Source: Flavobacterium cutihirudinis (GTDB lineage Bacteria; Bacteroidota; Bacteroidia; Flavobacteriales; Flavobacteriaceae). Taken from it: a DNA stretch of 64,000 nucleotides. Shown here in pieces: positions 9,260-17,769 of this stretch. Location of the stretch: positions 248,001 through 312,000 of the forward strand of contig NZ_QRDQ01000012.1 of NCBI RefSeq assembly GCF_003385895.1, read 5' to 3'. Below the pieces are notes generated by a model that did not search any database, was not told the origin of the DNA, and worked only from the letters and a program-made list of their open reading frames with translations. The position numbers and the translations under genes were made by a program. The first letter of the stretch is position 1; each line of letters opens with the position of its first letter.

Positions 9260-9790
9260 TTATTCTGTTACCTGATAGATTTCCGGCAAATTTCTTCCCA
9301 GACCATCATAGTCCAGTCCGTAACCTACGATAAATTTGTTTGGAATTCTGATTCCGATATAATCGATCTTAATATCCTTTTTGTATGCCTCCGGTTTAAA
9401 AAACAAAGTGGCTACTTTAAAGTGTTTTACATTTTGCGCTTTAAATAAATGTTTTAATTCTTCAAGCGTATTTCCTGTATCGATAATATCTTCAATAATT
9501 ACAACAGTTCTTCCTGACAAATCCTGATTGATTCCGATTAATTCTTTAACCGAATTTGTACTTTCAGTTCCGTGATACGATGCCAGTTTAATAAATGAAA
9601 CTTCGCAAGGTTTTTGATATTTTTTCAGAAAATCAGCAACCACCATAAAAGCGCCATTCAAAACTCCAATAAAAATTGGAGTGTCATCTCCAAAATCATC
9701 TTCTACCTGAGCCACTATTTTTGTTAAAGCAAAGTCAATTTCTTTAGCTGAAATAAACGGAACAAATTGTTTATCGTGAAGTTGTATCAT
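9260..9790 (-). CDS. hpt: Hypoxanthine phosphoribosyltransferase
   Basis: 176 residues from the ATG at 9790 (MIQLHDKQFVPF). The PRPP-binding loop is VVIIEDIIDTGNT; the flexible-loop region and FKPEAYKKDIKIDYIGI match HGPRT. It salvages hypoxanthine or guanine to IMP or GMP. The frame stays open to 9898, but that 36-residue extension is low-complexity, would overlap the divergent gene at 9889 and would contain this gene's own promoter box TATCTTTG (minus, 9815-9822), so the internal ATG is the start. It lies 69 bp from adk. Confidence 0.94.
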   Translation of the reverse strand: MIQLHDKQFVPFISAKEIDFALTKIVAQVEDDFGDDTPIFIGVLNGAFMVVADFLKKYQKPCEVSFIKLASYHGTESTNSVKELIGINQDLSGRTVVIIEDIIDTGNTLEELKHLFKAQNVKHFKVATLFFKPEAYKKDIKIDYIGIRIPNKFIVGYGLDYDGLGRNLPEIYQVTE

Positions 9791-9814
9791 TATTTTTAAT
9801 TTTAAAATAATGGA

Positions 9815-9863
9815 CAAAGATACAGAATTCGAATTTGAGAACCGAAAAATGGTTCTAAATTTG
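9815..9863. promoter_or_regulatory. Divergent promoters of hpt (minus) and the 9889 gene (plus)
   Basis: Plus strand: TTTG (9834-9837), 18 bp, TAAATTTG (9856-9863), a full match to the Bacteroidetes consensus, about 25 bp before the ATG at 9889. Minus strand: TATCTTTG (9815-9822) 25 bp before the hpt ATG, with a weaker -33 region. The two promoters interleave. Confidence 0.65.
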
Positions 9864-9888
9864 TGCTTATTAATCAAATTCAAAAAAA

Positions 9889-10440
9889 ATGTCTTCACAG
9901 CTGCAGGAAAAATTGGATTATGTTAGTGCTTATCGGGAAAATCGCTTAAAATATGCACAGGAAATCCTTGAAAATCCGTCGCTATTCACCGAATTAATTT
10001 CAATTTGTTTTTCGCCCGAAGACAAAAACAACCACAAAGCCTGCTGGATTTTAGAATTTGTATCGTATGAAGAGTTAAATTGGCTCCAGCCACATCTTGA
10101 TTTTTTCTGCTCAAATTTGAAAATTTTAACAGATGAAAGTTCGATAAGACCGATTGCAAAAGTGACCCAACTTTTGATTAAATCACATTATAAGAAAAAC
10201 GAAAATTGTATTTCGCTTTCCGAAAATAATTTACAAGATATTATTGAAGCTTCTTTTGACTGGCTGATAAATGATGTTAAAGTGGCAACAAAAGCATATT
10301 CTATAAGAACTTTATATGTTCTGGGAAATCACTACGATTGGATTCATCCTGAACTGAAAATTATTTTAGATAAAGATTACAGCAATCATTCGGCCGCATA
10401 TAAAGCTGTCGCAAAAGAAGTTTTAAAAAAAATAAAATAG
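9889..10440 (+). CDS. Uncharacterised all-helical protein
   Basis: 183 residues, no signal peptide or membrane segment. The composition and spacing of hydrophobics suggest stacked helices like HEAT/ARM repeats (for example KACWILEFVSYEELNWL and AYSIRTLYVLGNHYDWI). I do not recognise catalytic motifs. Proteins of this sort in Flavobacteriaceae are sometimes labelled adenylosuccinate lyase; the length and the absence of the SSxMPxKxNP signature argue against that function. It is divergent from hpt with an excellent promoter (9834-9863), so it is very likely a real gene. Function unknown. Confidence 0.75.
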   Translation: MSSQLQEKLDYVSAYRENRLKYAQEILENPSLFTELISICFSPEDKNNHKACWILEFVSYEELNWLQPHLDFFCSNLKILTDESSIRPIAKVTQLLIKSHYKKNENCISLSENNLQDIIEASFDWLINDVKVATKAYSIRTLYVLGNHYDWIHPELKIILDKDYSNHSAAYKAVAKEVLKKIK

Positions 10441-10448
10441 TTTTTTAG

Positions 10449-10532
10449 TTTGCCACAAATTTCACCAATTTTCGCGAATTGATTTTTCATATAACCTAAA
10501 AAATTAGTGGAAATTAGTGTAATTCGTGGCGG
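10449..10532. repeat. GCCAC...GTGGC imperfect palindromic repeat
   Basis: GCCACAAATTTCACCAATTTT (10452-10472) faces AATTAGTGTAATTCGTGGC ending at 10530. The same design and words recur at 18176-18289, so this is one copy of a dispersed intergenic palindrome. Confidence 0.55.
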
Positions 10533-10578
10533 ACAAAAATCATTCTAATCTTTTAATCCGTAGCGAAAAAAACTAAAT

Positions 10579-10610
10579 TTTGGCTAAAAAAAGATTAAAA
10601 GGTATCTTTG
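10579..10610 (+). promoter_or_regulatory. purK promoter
   Basis: TTTG (10579-10582), 20 bp, TATCTTTG (10603-10610). It lies 17 bp upstream of the ATG at 10628 and overlaps the longer reading frame that begins at 10580, which decides the start in favour of 10628. Confidence 0.75.
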
Positions 10611-10627
10611 CAAAAACACAACACAAA

Positions 10628-11782
10628 ATGAATTATTTTTCTTCTGATTTTAAATTAGGAATATTAGGCGGAGGACAATTAGGTAAAATGCTTTTGTTCG
10701 ATACCAGAAAATTTGACATACAAACTTACGTTCTTGATCCAAGCGACGAAGCGCCGAGCAAAATAGCTTGCAATAAATTCTTTCAAGGCGATTTAATGGA
10801 TTATGAAACGGTTTACAATTTTGGAAAACAAGTCGATGTTTTGACTTTCGAAATCGAATTGGTAAACCTTGAAGCTTTAACGCAACTAGAAAACGAAGGC
10901 TTAAAAGTATATCCATCTCCAAAAACTTTAAAAGGAATTCAGAATAAAGGCGTTCAAAAAGATTTTTACGCTAAAAACAATATCCCGACTGCACCATATA
11001 AAAGATTCGAAAACTTAGAAAATCTAAAATCTGCTGTTGCATCAAACGAAGTTGAAATGCCTTTCGTATGGAAATGCACTGAATTTGGTTACGATGGAAA
11101 TGGTGTAAAAATAGTGCGCCAGATTTCAGATTTAGATACGCTTCCAAATGTAGAATGTATTGCAGAAACTATGGTTCCGTTCAAAAACGAATTGGCTGTA
11201 ATTGTGGTTAGAAATCCATCTGGTGAAATGAAAACGTATCCAGTTGTCGAAATGGAATTTCACCCAGAAGCAAACCAAGTTGAATACGTAATCTGCCCAG
11301 CCAGAATCGACGCTAAAGTAGCTGAAAAAGCGAGAGCCGTTGCCTTGAAAGTTTCAGAAAATTTCAATCACGTTGGTCTTTTAGCTGTTGAAATGTTTCA
11401 AACGAAGGAAGATGAAATTTTGGTAAACGAAGTTGCTCCTCGCCCACACAACTCTGGACATTATTCTATTGAAGCGAGTTATACTTCACAATTCGAAAAT
11501 CATTTACGTGCTATTTTAGATCTTCCGTTAGGAAACACTGACAGCAAAGTTGCCGGAATTATGGTAAATTTAGTTGGTGCCGAAGGTCATTCTGGAAATG
11601 TAGTGTATGAAAACATCGAAACCATTTTAGGATGGGACGGAGTAACACCACATATTTATGGTAAAAAACAAACTCGTCCATTCAGAAAAATGGGTCACGT
11701 GACTATCGTAAATGAAGATATGGCAGAAGCTAGAAGAATTGCACAGCAAGTTAAGAATACAATTAGAGTGATTAGTGATTAG
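10628..11782 (+). CDS. purK: N5-carboxyaminoimidazole ribonucleotide synthase
   Basis: 384 residues from the ATG at 10628. The N-terminus has the pre-ATP-grasp motif LGILGGGQLGKML; the central ATP-grasp domain has PFVWKCTEFGYDGNGVKI and the metal/ATP residues in EVAPRPHNSGHYSIEA. It makes N5-CAIR from AIR, ATP and bicarbonate in purine synthesis. The next gene is purE, which uses this product. A start at 10580 would add a 16-residue basic tail and place the promoter inside the gene, so it was not chosen. Confidence 0.96.
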   Translation: MNYFSSDFKLGILGGGQLGKMLLFDTRKFDIQTYVLDPSDEAPSKIACNKFFQGDLMDYETVYNFGKQVDVLTFEIELVNLEALTQLENEGLKVYPSPKTLKGIQNKGVQKDFYAKNNIPTAPYKRFENLENLKSAVASNEVEMPFVWKCTEFGYDGNGVKIVRQISDLDTLPNVECIAETMVPFKNELAVIVVRNPSGEMKTYPVVEMEFHPEANQVEYVICPARIDAKVAEKARAVALKVSENFNHVGLLAVEMFQTKEDEILVNEVAPRPHNSGHYSIEASYTSQFENHLRAILDLPLGNTDSKVAGIMVNLVGAEGHSGNVVYENIETILGWDGVTPHIYGKKQTRPFRKMGHVTIVNEDMAEARRIAQQVKNTIRVISD

Positions 11783-11910
11783 TGAATAGTAATTAGTGAT
11801 TAGTCACATTCTAAAACTTAAAGCAAAATAAACAGTTTTCGGTCTCGATTTTAAGTCTCAACAAAAACTTGAAACTTTAAACCTGAAACAAACACAACAA
11901 ATAAAAAACA

Positions 11911-12396
11911 ATGAGCAAAGTAGCTATTATAATGGGAAGCATCTCAGACATGCCAGTTATGCAGGATGCAATCGACATATTAAAACAATTTAATGTAGAA
12001 GTTGAAGTAGATATTGTTTCGGCACACAGAACGCCGGAGAAATTATTCGATTTCAGCAAAAATGCACATACTCGCGGTATTTCGGTAATTATTGCCGGTG
12101 CGGGTGGTGCGGCACATTTACCTGGAATGGTGGCTTCAATGTCTCCACTTCCTGTAATTGGAGTTCCTGTAAAATCAAGTAATTCTATTGATGGTTGGGA
12201 TTCTGTATTATCGATTCTGCAAATGCCAGGCGGCGTTCCTGTTGCAACTGTAGCTTTGAACGGAGCAAAAAATGCTGGAATCTTAGCAGCACAAATCATC
12301 GGAAGTCACGATAAAAAAGTTTTAGATACTATTATTTCTTATAAAGAAGAATTGAAAGCTGCAGTTAATAAAGCGGCTGAAGGTTTGAAAAAATAA
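11911..12396 (+). CDS. purE: N5-carboxyaminoimidazole ribonucleotide mutase
   Basis: 161 residues, class I PurE length. MGSISDMPVMQDA, the SAHRTPE loop with the catalytic His, AGAGGAAHLPGM and LQMPGGVPVAT are all present. It converts N5-CAIR to CAIR, and the presence of purK upstream fits class I. The 128-bp gap from purK contains several ATTAGTG words and AAACTTGAAACTTTAAACC, which are repeat-like. Confidence 0.97.
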   Translation: MSKVAIIMGSISDMPVMQDAIDILKQFNVEVEVDIVSAHRTPEKLFDFSKNAHTRGISVIIAGAGGAAHLPGMVASMSPLPVIGVPVKSSNSIDGWDSVLSILQMPGGVPVATVALNGAKNAGILAAQIIGSHDKKVLDTIISYKEELKAAVNKAAEGLKK

Positions 12397-12410
12397 TTCT
12401 CCCATAAATT

Positions 12411-12502
12411 CCTGCAAGGTTTTCAAAACCTTGTAGGTCTGATTATCACAATCAAAATAAAATACTTCTAAAATACCTACAAGGTTTTGAAAACCTTGCA
12501 GG
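12411..12502. repeat. Perfect 28-bp inverted repeat (AAGGTTTT/AAAACCTT type)
   Basis: Bases 12411-12438 and 12475-12502 are exact reverse complements, and each arm is itself nearly palindromic around AAGGTTTTCAAAACCTT. It sits between purE and the M3 peptidase. It may act as a terminator, but the sequence design is that of a dispersed palindromic repeat. Confidence 0.75.
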
Positions 12503-12517
12503 ATAAAAAACTGCAAT

Positions 12518-14545
12518 ATGAGTATCTTAACCCAATATTTCAATACCAAATTTAACACCGCCCCTTTTTCGCAAATAAAAATCGAAGATTACGTTCCTGC
12601 TTTCACTGAAGGAATTGCTTTGGCTAAAGCCGAAATTGATGCAATTGTAAATAATCCGGATGCGCCGACTTTTGAAAACACTATTGTAGCAATGGATTTT
12701 TCAGGCGATATTTTAAATCGTCTTTCTAGTATTTTCTTCAATTTAAATTCGGCTGAAACCAATGACGAAATGCAGAAAATTGCACAGGAAGTTTCGCCTT
12801 TACTTTCAGAATTTGGAAATGATATTCGCTTAAATGCTGATTTGTTTGCAAAAGTAAAAGCCGTTTACGATCAGAAAGAAAGTTTAAATCTGAATCCAGA
12901 ACAAACTACTTTATTAGATAAAAAATACAAAAGCTTTTCAAGAAACGGAGCCAATTTACCAGAAGACAAGAAAAATCAATTAAGAGAAATTGACAAAGAA
13001 TTATCGAAATTGAGTTTGCAGTTTGGCGAAAATGTTTTGGCAGAAACCAACAACTTCGAATTGCATTTAACAGATGAAAAAGATTTAGCCGGTTTACCAG
13101 AAGGAACAATCGAAGCGGCAAGATTATTAGCAAAAAACCAAGAAAAAGAAGGTTGGATTTTTACTTTAGATTATCCAAGTTATGTTCCGTTTTTGACTTA
13201 TGCTGACAATCGTGAATTGCGCAAAAAAATGGCAATCGCTTTTGGGGCAAAAGGTTTCCAAAAGAACGAATTCAACAATGAAGAAAATGTTCTGCAAATT
13301 GCCAAACTTCGTCATGAAAGAGCTAATTTATTAGGTTATAAAACACACGCTCATTTTGTTTTGGAAGAAAGAATGGCCGAAAGTCCGGAGAAAGTTTTTT
13401 CTTTTTTGAATGATTTATTAGCAAAAGCAAAACCTGCAGCTCAAAAAGAATTTGCTGAATTAACTGCTTTCGCAAAAGAACTAGACGGAATAGAACAACT
13501 TGAAAAATGGGACGGCGCTTATTATTCTGAAAAATTAAAACAACAGCTTTTTAATTTAGACGATGAAAAGCTTAAACCTTATTTTCAATTAGAAAAAGTA
13601 TTAGACGGCGCTTTTACCGTTGCCAAAAAATTATACGGCTTAACTTTTACTGAAGTTTTTGATATTGATAAATACCACGAAGAAGTTACAACTTACGAAG
13701 TTAGAGATAACGAAAACAATTTGGTTTCGATTTTCTATGCCGATTTCTTCCCAAGAAAAGGAAAAAGAAACGGCGCGTGGATGACTTCATTTAAATCACA
13801 ATATGTAAAAGACGGCGTAAACGAAAGACCACACATTTCGAACGTTTGCAATTTTACAAAACCAACAGAAACAAAACCTTCATTATTGACATTTAATGAA
13901 GTAACAACTTTATTCCACGAATTTGGTCACGGATTGCACGGAATGTTGGCTAACACAGTTTACCCAAGTTTATCAGGAACTTCTGTTTATTGGGATTTCG
14001 TCGAATTACCAAGTCAGATTATGGAGAATTGGTGTTACGAACCAGAAGCTTTGGCTTTGTTTGCAAATCATTACGAAACGGGAGAAATTATTCCGATTGA
14101 ATACGTTCAGAAAATTAAAGAAAGTGCAAGTTTTCAGGAAGGTTTGGCAACTTTACGCCAATTAAGTTTTGGATTACTAGATATGGCTTGGCACGGACAA
14201 GATCCAACTGCTATCACCGATTTAAAAGCTTTTGAAACAGAACAATTCGCCAACACACAATTGTATCCTGATGTAAAAGAAAATGCTATGAGTACGGCTT
14301 TTTCACACATTTTCCAAGGTGGATATTCTTCTGGATATTACAGCTACAAATGGGCCGAAGTTTTAGATGCCGATGCTTTTGAATATTTCCATGAAAACGG
14401 AATCTTCAATGAAGAAATTGCAAAAAAATTCAAAGACAATGTACTTTCAAAAGGAGGAACAGAACATCCAATGACTTTGTACAAACGTTTTAGAGGACAA
14501 GAACCTAAACCTGAAGCTTTATTGAAAAGAGCAGGATTACTTTAG
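12518..14545 (+). CDS. M3 family zinc metallopeptidase (peptidyl-dipeptidase Dcp / oligopeptidase)
   Basis: 675 residues, typical of Dcp/OpdA. The zinc motif HEFGHGLHGML begins at His467, followed by the conserved GTSVYWDFVELPSQIMENW with the third ligand Glu, and FSHIFQGGYSSGYYSYKWAEVLDADAF near the C-terminus. No signal peptide is seen, so cytoplasmic oligopeptide degradation is likely. Dcp (dipeptide release) versus OpdA (endo) cannot be separated by eye. It starts 15 bp after the 28-bp inverted repeat. Confidence 0.94.
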   Translation: MSILTQYFNTKFNTAPFSQIKIEDYVPAFTEGIALAKAEIDAIVNNPDAPTFENTIVAMDFSGDILNRLSSIFFNLNSAETNDEMQKIAQEVSPLLSEFGNDIRLNADLFAKVKAVYDQKESLNLNPEQTTLLDKKYKSFSRNGANLPEDKKNQLREIDKELSKLSLQFGENVLAETNNFELHLTDEKDLAGLPEGTIEAARLLAKNQEKEGWIFTLDYPSYVPFLTYADNRELRKKMAIAFGAKGFQKNEFNNEENVLQIAKLRHERANLLGYKTHAHFVLEERMAESPEKVFSFLNDLLAKAKPAAQKEFAELTAFAKELDGIEQLEKWDGAYYSEKLKQQLFNLDDEKLKPYFQLEKVLDGAFTVAKKLYGLTFTEVFDIDKYHEEVTTYEVRDNENNLVSIFYADFFPRKGKRNGAWMTSFKSQYVKDGVNERPHISNVCNFTKPTETKPSLLTFNEVTTLFHEFGHGLHGMLANTVYPSLSGTSVYWDFVELPSQIMENWCYEPEALALFANHYETGEIIPIEYVQKIKESASFQEGLATLRQLSFGLLDMAWHGQDPTAITDLKAFETEQFANTQLYPDVKENAMSTAFSHIFQGGYSSGYYSYKWAEVLDADAFEYFHENGIFNEEIAKKFKDNVLSKGGTEHPMTLYKRFRGQEPKPEALLKRAGLL

Positions 14546-14588
14546 ACTTTCTTAGATTTTTAAACTTCTTAGACTGTTAGATATTTTT

Positions 14589-14619
14589 GAAACCGAAGTA
14601 GAAATGCTTCGGTTTTTTA
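14589..14619 (+). terminator. Terminator after the M3 peptidase gene
   Basis: AACCGAAG and CTTCGGTT form an 8-bp stem with an 8-nt loop, followed by a T run. Confidence 0.75.
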
Positions 14620-14677
14620 TTTGATTTTACTTTAGCTATCTTCGTTTTTTTAAATCTTAATCTTACAAATACAAGCC

Positions 14678-15337
14678 ATGAAAAAATATTTTAAAATAGC
14701 CTTTTATATTGCAATCATTGGATTAATTGCGATTCTTTCTGTAAACTATTACGTAAAATCTTCAACGAAAAAGAACATTTATTATTCGATAAAAAAGTTT
14801 CCAAAAAATGATGTCGGAATTATTTTTGGTGCAGGAATTAATGGAGATCAGCCAAGTAAATATCTAAAAGATCGTCTTGATGCCGGAATTATGCTTTGGA
14901 AAGCAAAATGCATCAATAAAATTTTACTTTCTGGAGATAATGGCCGTGACGAATATGATGAATTAACGGTAATGAAAAATTACTGTTTCAATCACGGAGT
15001 TGATACAACCAAAATATTTATTGATTATGCCGGTTTTGATACTTACTCGACAATGTATCGTGCAAAACACATTTTCAAGGTTAAGAAAGCAACTTTAATT
15101 TCTCAGGAATATCATTTAAATCGTGCGATTTACATCGGACAAAAACTCGGAATCAAATCAGCTGGTTATTCTGCTAATAAGGGAGAATATCTCGGATATA
15201 ATTATGTTCGTTTTAGGGAATACGGTTCTATTTTTAAATCCTTTTTTGATGTTTTGAGAAATAGGGAACCTCGTTTTTTAGGCGGAGAAATTAATATAAA
15301 TGGCGAATCGAATTATTCAAAAGATGATAAACGATAA
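14678..15337 (+). CDS. SanA/YdcF-like membrane-anchored protein (DUF218)
   Basis: 219 residues with one N-terminal membrane segment (about 5-25) and a large soluble domain. VGIIFGAGINGDQPSKYLKDRLDAGI, ILLSGDN, TYSTMYRAKHIF and ISQEYHLNRAIYIGQKLGI match the DUF218/SanA family. E. coli SanA affects envelope permeability to vancomycin at raised temperature; the biochemical activity is not established. It is followed by a terminator shared with the convergent antiporter gene. Confidence 0.85.
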   Translation: MKKYFKIAFYIAIIGLIAILSVNYYVKSSTKKNIYYSIKKFPKNDVGIIFGAGINGDQPSKYLKDRLDAGIMLWKAKCINKILLSGDNGRDEYDELTVMKNYCFNHGVDTTKIFIDYAGFDTYSTMYRAKHIFKVKKATLISQEYHLNRAIYIGQKLGIKSAGYSANKGEYLGYNYVRFREYGSIFKSFFDVLRNREPRFLGGEININGESNYSKDDKR

Positions 15338-15339
15338 AG

Positions 15340-15370
15340 AAAACCCGAAACAGAAATGTTTCGGGTTTTC
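15340..15370. terminator. Terminator between convergent genes
   Basis: AAAACCCGAAAC and GTTTCGGGTTTT form a 12-bp stem with a 6-nt loop, flanked by A and T tracts. Confidence 0.8.
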
Positions 15371-15437
15371 AGTTATAAATTTTAAAGACAAAGAGCAGAA
15401 ATCTTGTTTCTTTGCTCTTGTATCTATTTCTAAATCT

Positions 15438-16700
15438 TTACTCTTTCTCCAAAACTCTTTTCGCTAATTTCCCAACAGTCAGTCCCTGAACTACAATTGA
15501 AAACAATACCACAATATAAGTTACTTCCAAAAGCAAGTTTTTATATTCTCCTTCCGGCATAGAAAGTACCAATGCGATAGAAACTCCGCCTCGAATTCCT
15601 CCCCAAACCAAAACCATCAAAGAACCTTTATTATAAGCAGATCTAATTCCGAAGAACTTAAAGATGTCGAAGAACTTCCAAGGCAAAACTATAGAGGTTA
15701 ATCTTGAAAAAAGCACAATGAAAATGGCTACAACTCCTGTCAATAATTGTTTGTCCAAATTTGGAAGTAACAACAATTCAAAACCTATAAATAAGAATAA
15801 AACGGCATTCAGGATTTCATCGATAAGTTCCCAAAACTTGCCCAGATAATCTTTAGTGACTTCGCTCATGGCAACTTTTTTACCATAATTTCCGATAATC
15901 AATCCAGCAACAACCATTGCTAGCGGACTGGAAACGTGTAATGCCTGAGCAACCAAAAATCCTCCTGTGACAATAGAAAGTGTGATTAAAACCGAAACTT
16001 TATAATCGTCAATTTTCTTCATGACTCTTGAAGCCGTAAATCCGAAAATGGCACCTAATAGAAGTCCGCCAAATCCTTCTTTGATAAATAACCAACTAAT
16101 TGAACCAAAAGTAGCATCAAATGTTGGATCAGTTGCCATCTTAAGAACAACAGCAAACATTACAACGGCAACTCCATCATTAAAAAGCGATTCACCGACA
16201 ATTTTAGTTTCTATTCGTTTTGGGACTTTAGCTTCTTTTAAAACTCCCAAAACCACAATTGGGTCAGTTGGAGAAATTAAGGTTCCGAAAACCAAGCAAA
16301 ATATGTAAGGAATAGCAATTCCAAGTAGCGGTGCTATATAATAAAGTAAAACAGAAATAATTAAAGCTGATAAAACGACACTAACTGTCGAATAAATCAT
16401 AATAGGAACTTTTTGTTCTTTCAGATCAAACATATTTACGTGTAAAGCTCCAGCGAACAAAAGAAAGTTCAACATTGCTCCCATAAGGATTTCGTTGAAA
16501 TCAAATTCTTTTATCAAATCAAAAAAGTGTTTTGTCGTTGCAGGAAAATATGAATCTCCCAAAAGACGAATTCCCACAGAAACCAACATGGCAATAATCA
16601 TGATTCCGATGGTTCCCGGAAGTTTTAAAAATCTTAAATTTAAATAGGCGAAGAAAGATGCCAATACAATTAGCACCGAAAATGTGTAGTATAATTCCAT
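15438..16700 (-). CDS. CPA1-family cation:proton antiporter (NhaP type)
   Basis: 420 residues with about 12 hydrophobic segments. LISPTDPIVVLGVLKEAKVP, the IVGESLFNDGVAVVMF motif with the paired Asn-Asp of electroneutral CPA1 exchangers, and WGGIRGGVSIALVLSMP are intact. It probably exchanges Na+ or K+ for H+ across the inner membrane. There is no large cytoplasmic tail. The upstream region is shared with the divergent GbsR-like gene. Confidence 0.92.
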   Translation of the reverse strand: MELYYTFSVLIVLASFFAYLNLRFLKLPGTIGIMIIAMLVSVGIRLLGDSYFPATTKHFFDLIKEFDFNEILMGAMLNFLLFAGALHVNMFDLKEQKVPIMIYSTVSVVLSALIISVLLYYIAPLLGIAIPYIFCLVFGTLISPTDPIVVLGVLKEAKVPKRIETKIVGESLFNDGVAVVMFAVVLKMATDPTFDATFGSISWLFIKEGFGGLLLGAIFGFTASRVMKKIDDYKVSVLITLSIVTGGFLVAQALHVSSPLAMVVAGLIIGNYGKKVAMSEVTKDYLGKFWELIDEILNAVLFLFIGFELLLLPNLDKQLLTGVVAIFIVLFSRLTSIVLPWKFFDIFKFFGIRSAYNKGSLMVLVWGGIRGGVSIALVLSMPEGEYKNLLLEVTYIVVLFSIVVQGLTVGKLAKRVLEKE

Positions 16701-16801
16701 AAATATGATTTTTACAAAAATAGCTGTATCATTATTTAATCGAAAATTTAGGGACTTGAATTAACATAACTTTACAATTCGTTAAATAAGTTTCAATTAT
16801 T

Positions 16802-16833
16802 TTTGAAAGTTTAAAAACTTTTACTTACATTTG
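16802..16833 (+). promoter_or_regulatory. Promoter of the GbsR-like gene with an operator-like palindrome in the spacer
   Basis: TTTG (16802-16805), 20 bp, TACATTTG (16826-16833). The spacer is filled by the palindrome AAAGTTT-AA-AAACTTT (16806-16821). The start codon at 16838 is only 4 bp after the -7 box, so the transcript would be leaderless or nearly so. Confidence 0.65.
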
Positions 16834-16837
16834 ATAC

Positions 16838-17341
16838 ATGGAATTCAAAGAAGCAAAAAATAAGTTCGTACAAACTTGGGGAGCATTAGGTTCTCAATGG
16901 GGAATTAATAAAACGATGGCACAAATCCACGCTTTATTAATGGTTTCAAACGAGCCTGTTTCTATGGAAGACATTATGGAAGAATTGCAGATTTCCCGCG
17001 GAAACGCAAGCATGAACCTACGTGGTTTAATGGATTGGGGAATTGTCTATAAAGAATACAAAGCTGGTGAAAGAAAAGAATTTTTCACCGCTGAAAAAGA
17101 TTTAGACGAATTAGCGGTAAAAATTTCCAGAGAAAGAAGCAAAAGAGAAATTAAACCGACTCTTAAAATTTTAAAAGAAGTTTCGACAATCGAAGCAAAA
17201 GATTCTGCTGAAGAAAAACACTTTGTAGATCAGACCACTAAGCTTTATGATTTCGTTTTAAAAGCAGATAATATGTTAGACAAAATGACCGAATTTAATG
17301 AAAACTGGTTAGGAAAATTGATTATAAAAATGATGAAGTAA
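16838..17341 (+). CDS. GbsR/MarR-family transcriptional regulator
   Basis: 167 residues. A winged-helix DNA-binding domain occupies about 20-95 (MAQIHALLMVSNEPVSMEDIMEELQISRGNASMNLRGLMDWGIV), the GbsR subfamily form of MarR, followed by a helical C-terminal dimerisation part. Relatives include GbsR, which represses glycine betaine synthesis in Bacillus, and OpuAR-type repressors; effector here unknown. The palindrome AAAGTTT/AAACTTT between its -33 and -7 boxes and again before the next gene suggests that it represses itself and the two small membrane-protein genes downstream. Confidence 0.9.
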   Translation: MEFKEAKNKFVQTWGALGSQWGINKTMAQIHALLMVSNEPVSMEDIMEELQISRGNASMNLRGLMDWGIVYKEYKAGERKEFFTAEKDLDELAVKISRERSKREIKPTLKILKEVSTIEAKDSAEEKHFVDQTTKLYDFVLKADNMLDKMTEFNENWLGKLIIKMMK

Positions 17342-17373
17342 AAAAATTTAATCAAAACTTTCATTTTTTTCTG

Positions 17374-17388
17374 AAAGTTTAAAACTTT
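17374..17388 (+). promoter_or_regulatory. Second AAAGTTT/AAACTTT palindrome
   Basis: AAAGTTT-A-AAACTTT, 15 bp before the ATG at 17403. It has the same half-sites as the palindrome in the promoter of the GbsR-like gene, with one base less in the spacer. Confidence 0.5.
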
Positions 17389-17402
17389 AAAAAACAATTA
17401 TC

Positions 17403-17750
17403 ATGAATTTCAACATCATTGGATATTTTATATATCTCGGCATTACGACTTTCATCATTCTAAAAGTTGGAAAAATCTGCTATAAGAACGGTAATATTTA
17501 CGTTGCAGATTTAATACCAAATCACGTTGACATTTGCCAAAAAATAAATCAGGTTTTGCTTTTAGCTTATTATCTCCTAAATATTGGTTATTGTGCTATG
17601 ACCTTGATTTCCTGGCAAAAAATTATTTCTTCCACTCAATTGATCGAAACAATTTGTTTAAAAACAGCCGTCATCATTTTTATTATTTCACTTCTGCATT
17701 ACCTCAACATTTTAATGATCACGAAATACATTCAAAAATTAATCAAATAA
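17403..17750 (+). CDS. Small membrane protein, paralogue of the next gene
   Basis: 115 residues with three or four membrane segments. YFIYLGITTFIIL, KNGNIYVADLI and AYYLLNIGYCAMTL align with YGIYLPVALFLTY, KNGKIFMLDIF and GFYLLNIGFALMIL of the following gene, so the two are a tandem duplication. No known domain recognised. It lies 61 bp after the GbsR-like gene behind a palindrome that also marks that gene's promoter, which suggests regulation by it. Confidence 0.75.
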   Translation: MNFNIIGYFIYLGITTFIILKVGKICYKNGNIYVADLIPNHVDICQKINQVLLLAYYLLNIGYCAMTLISWQKIISSTQLIETICLKTAVIIFIISLLHYLNILMITKYIQKLIK

Positions 17751-17769
17751 CAACTAAAATTCAAATATT

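Noticed and set aside
9791..9898. N-terminal extension of hpt
   Set aside because: Contains the hpt promoter box and overlaps the divergent gene.
9889..10440. Adenylosuccinate lyase
   Set aside because: Too short and without the lyase signature, although purine genes are adjacent.
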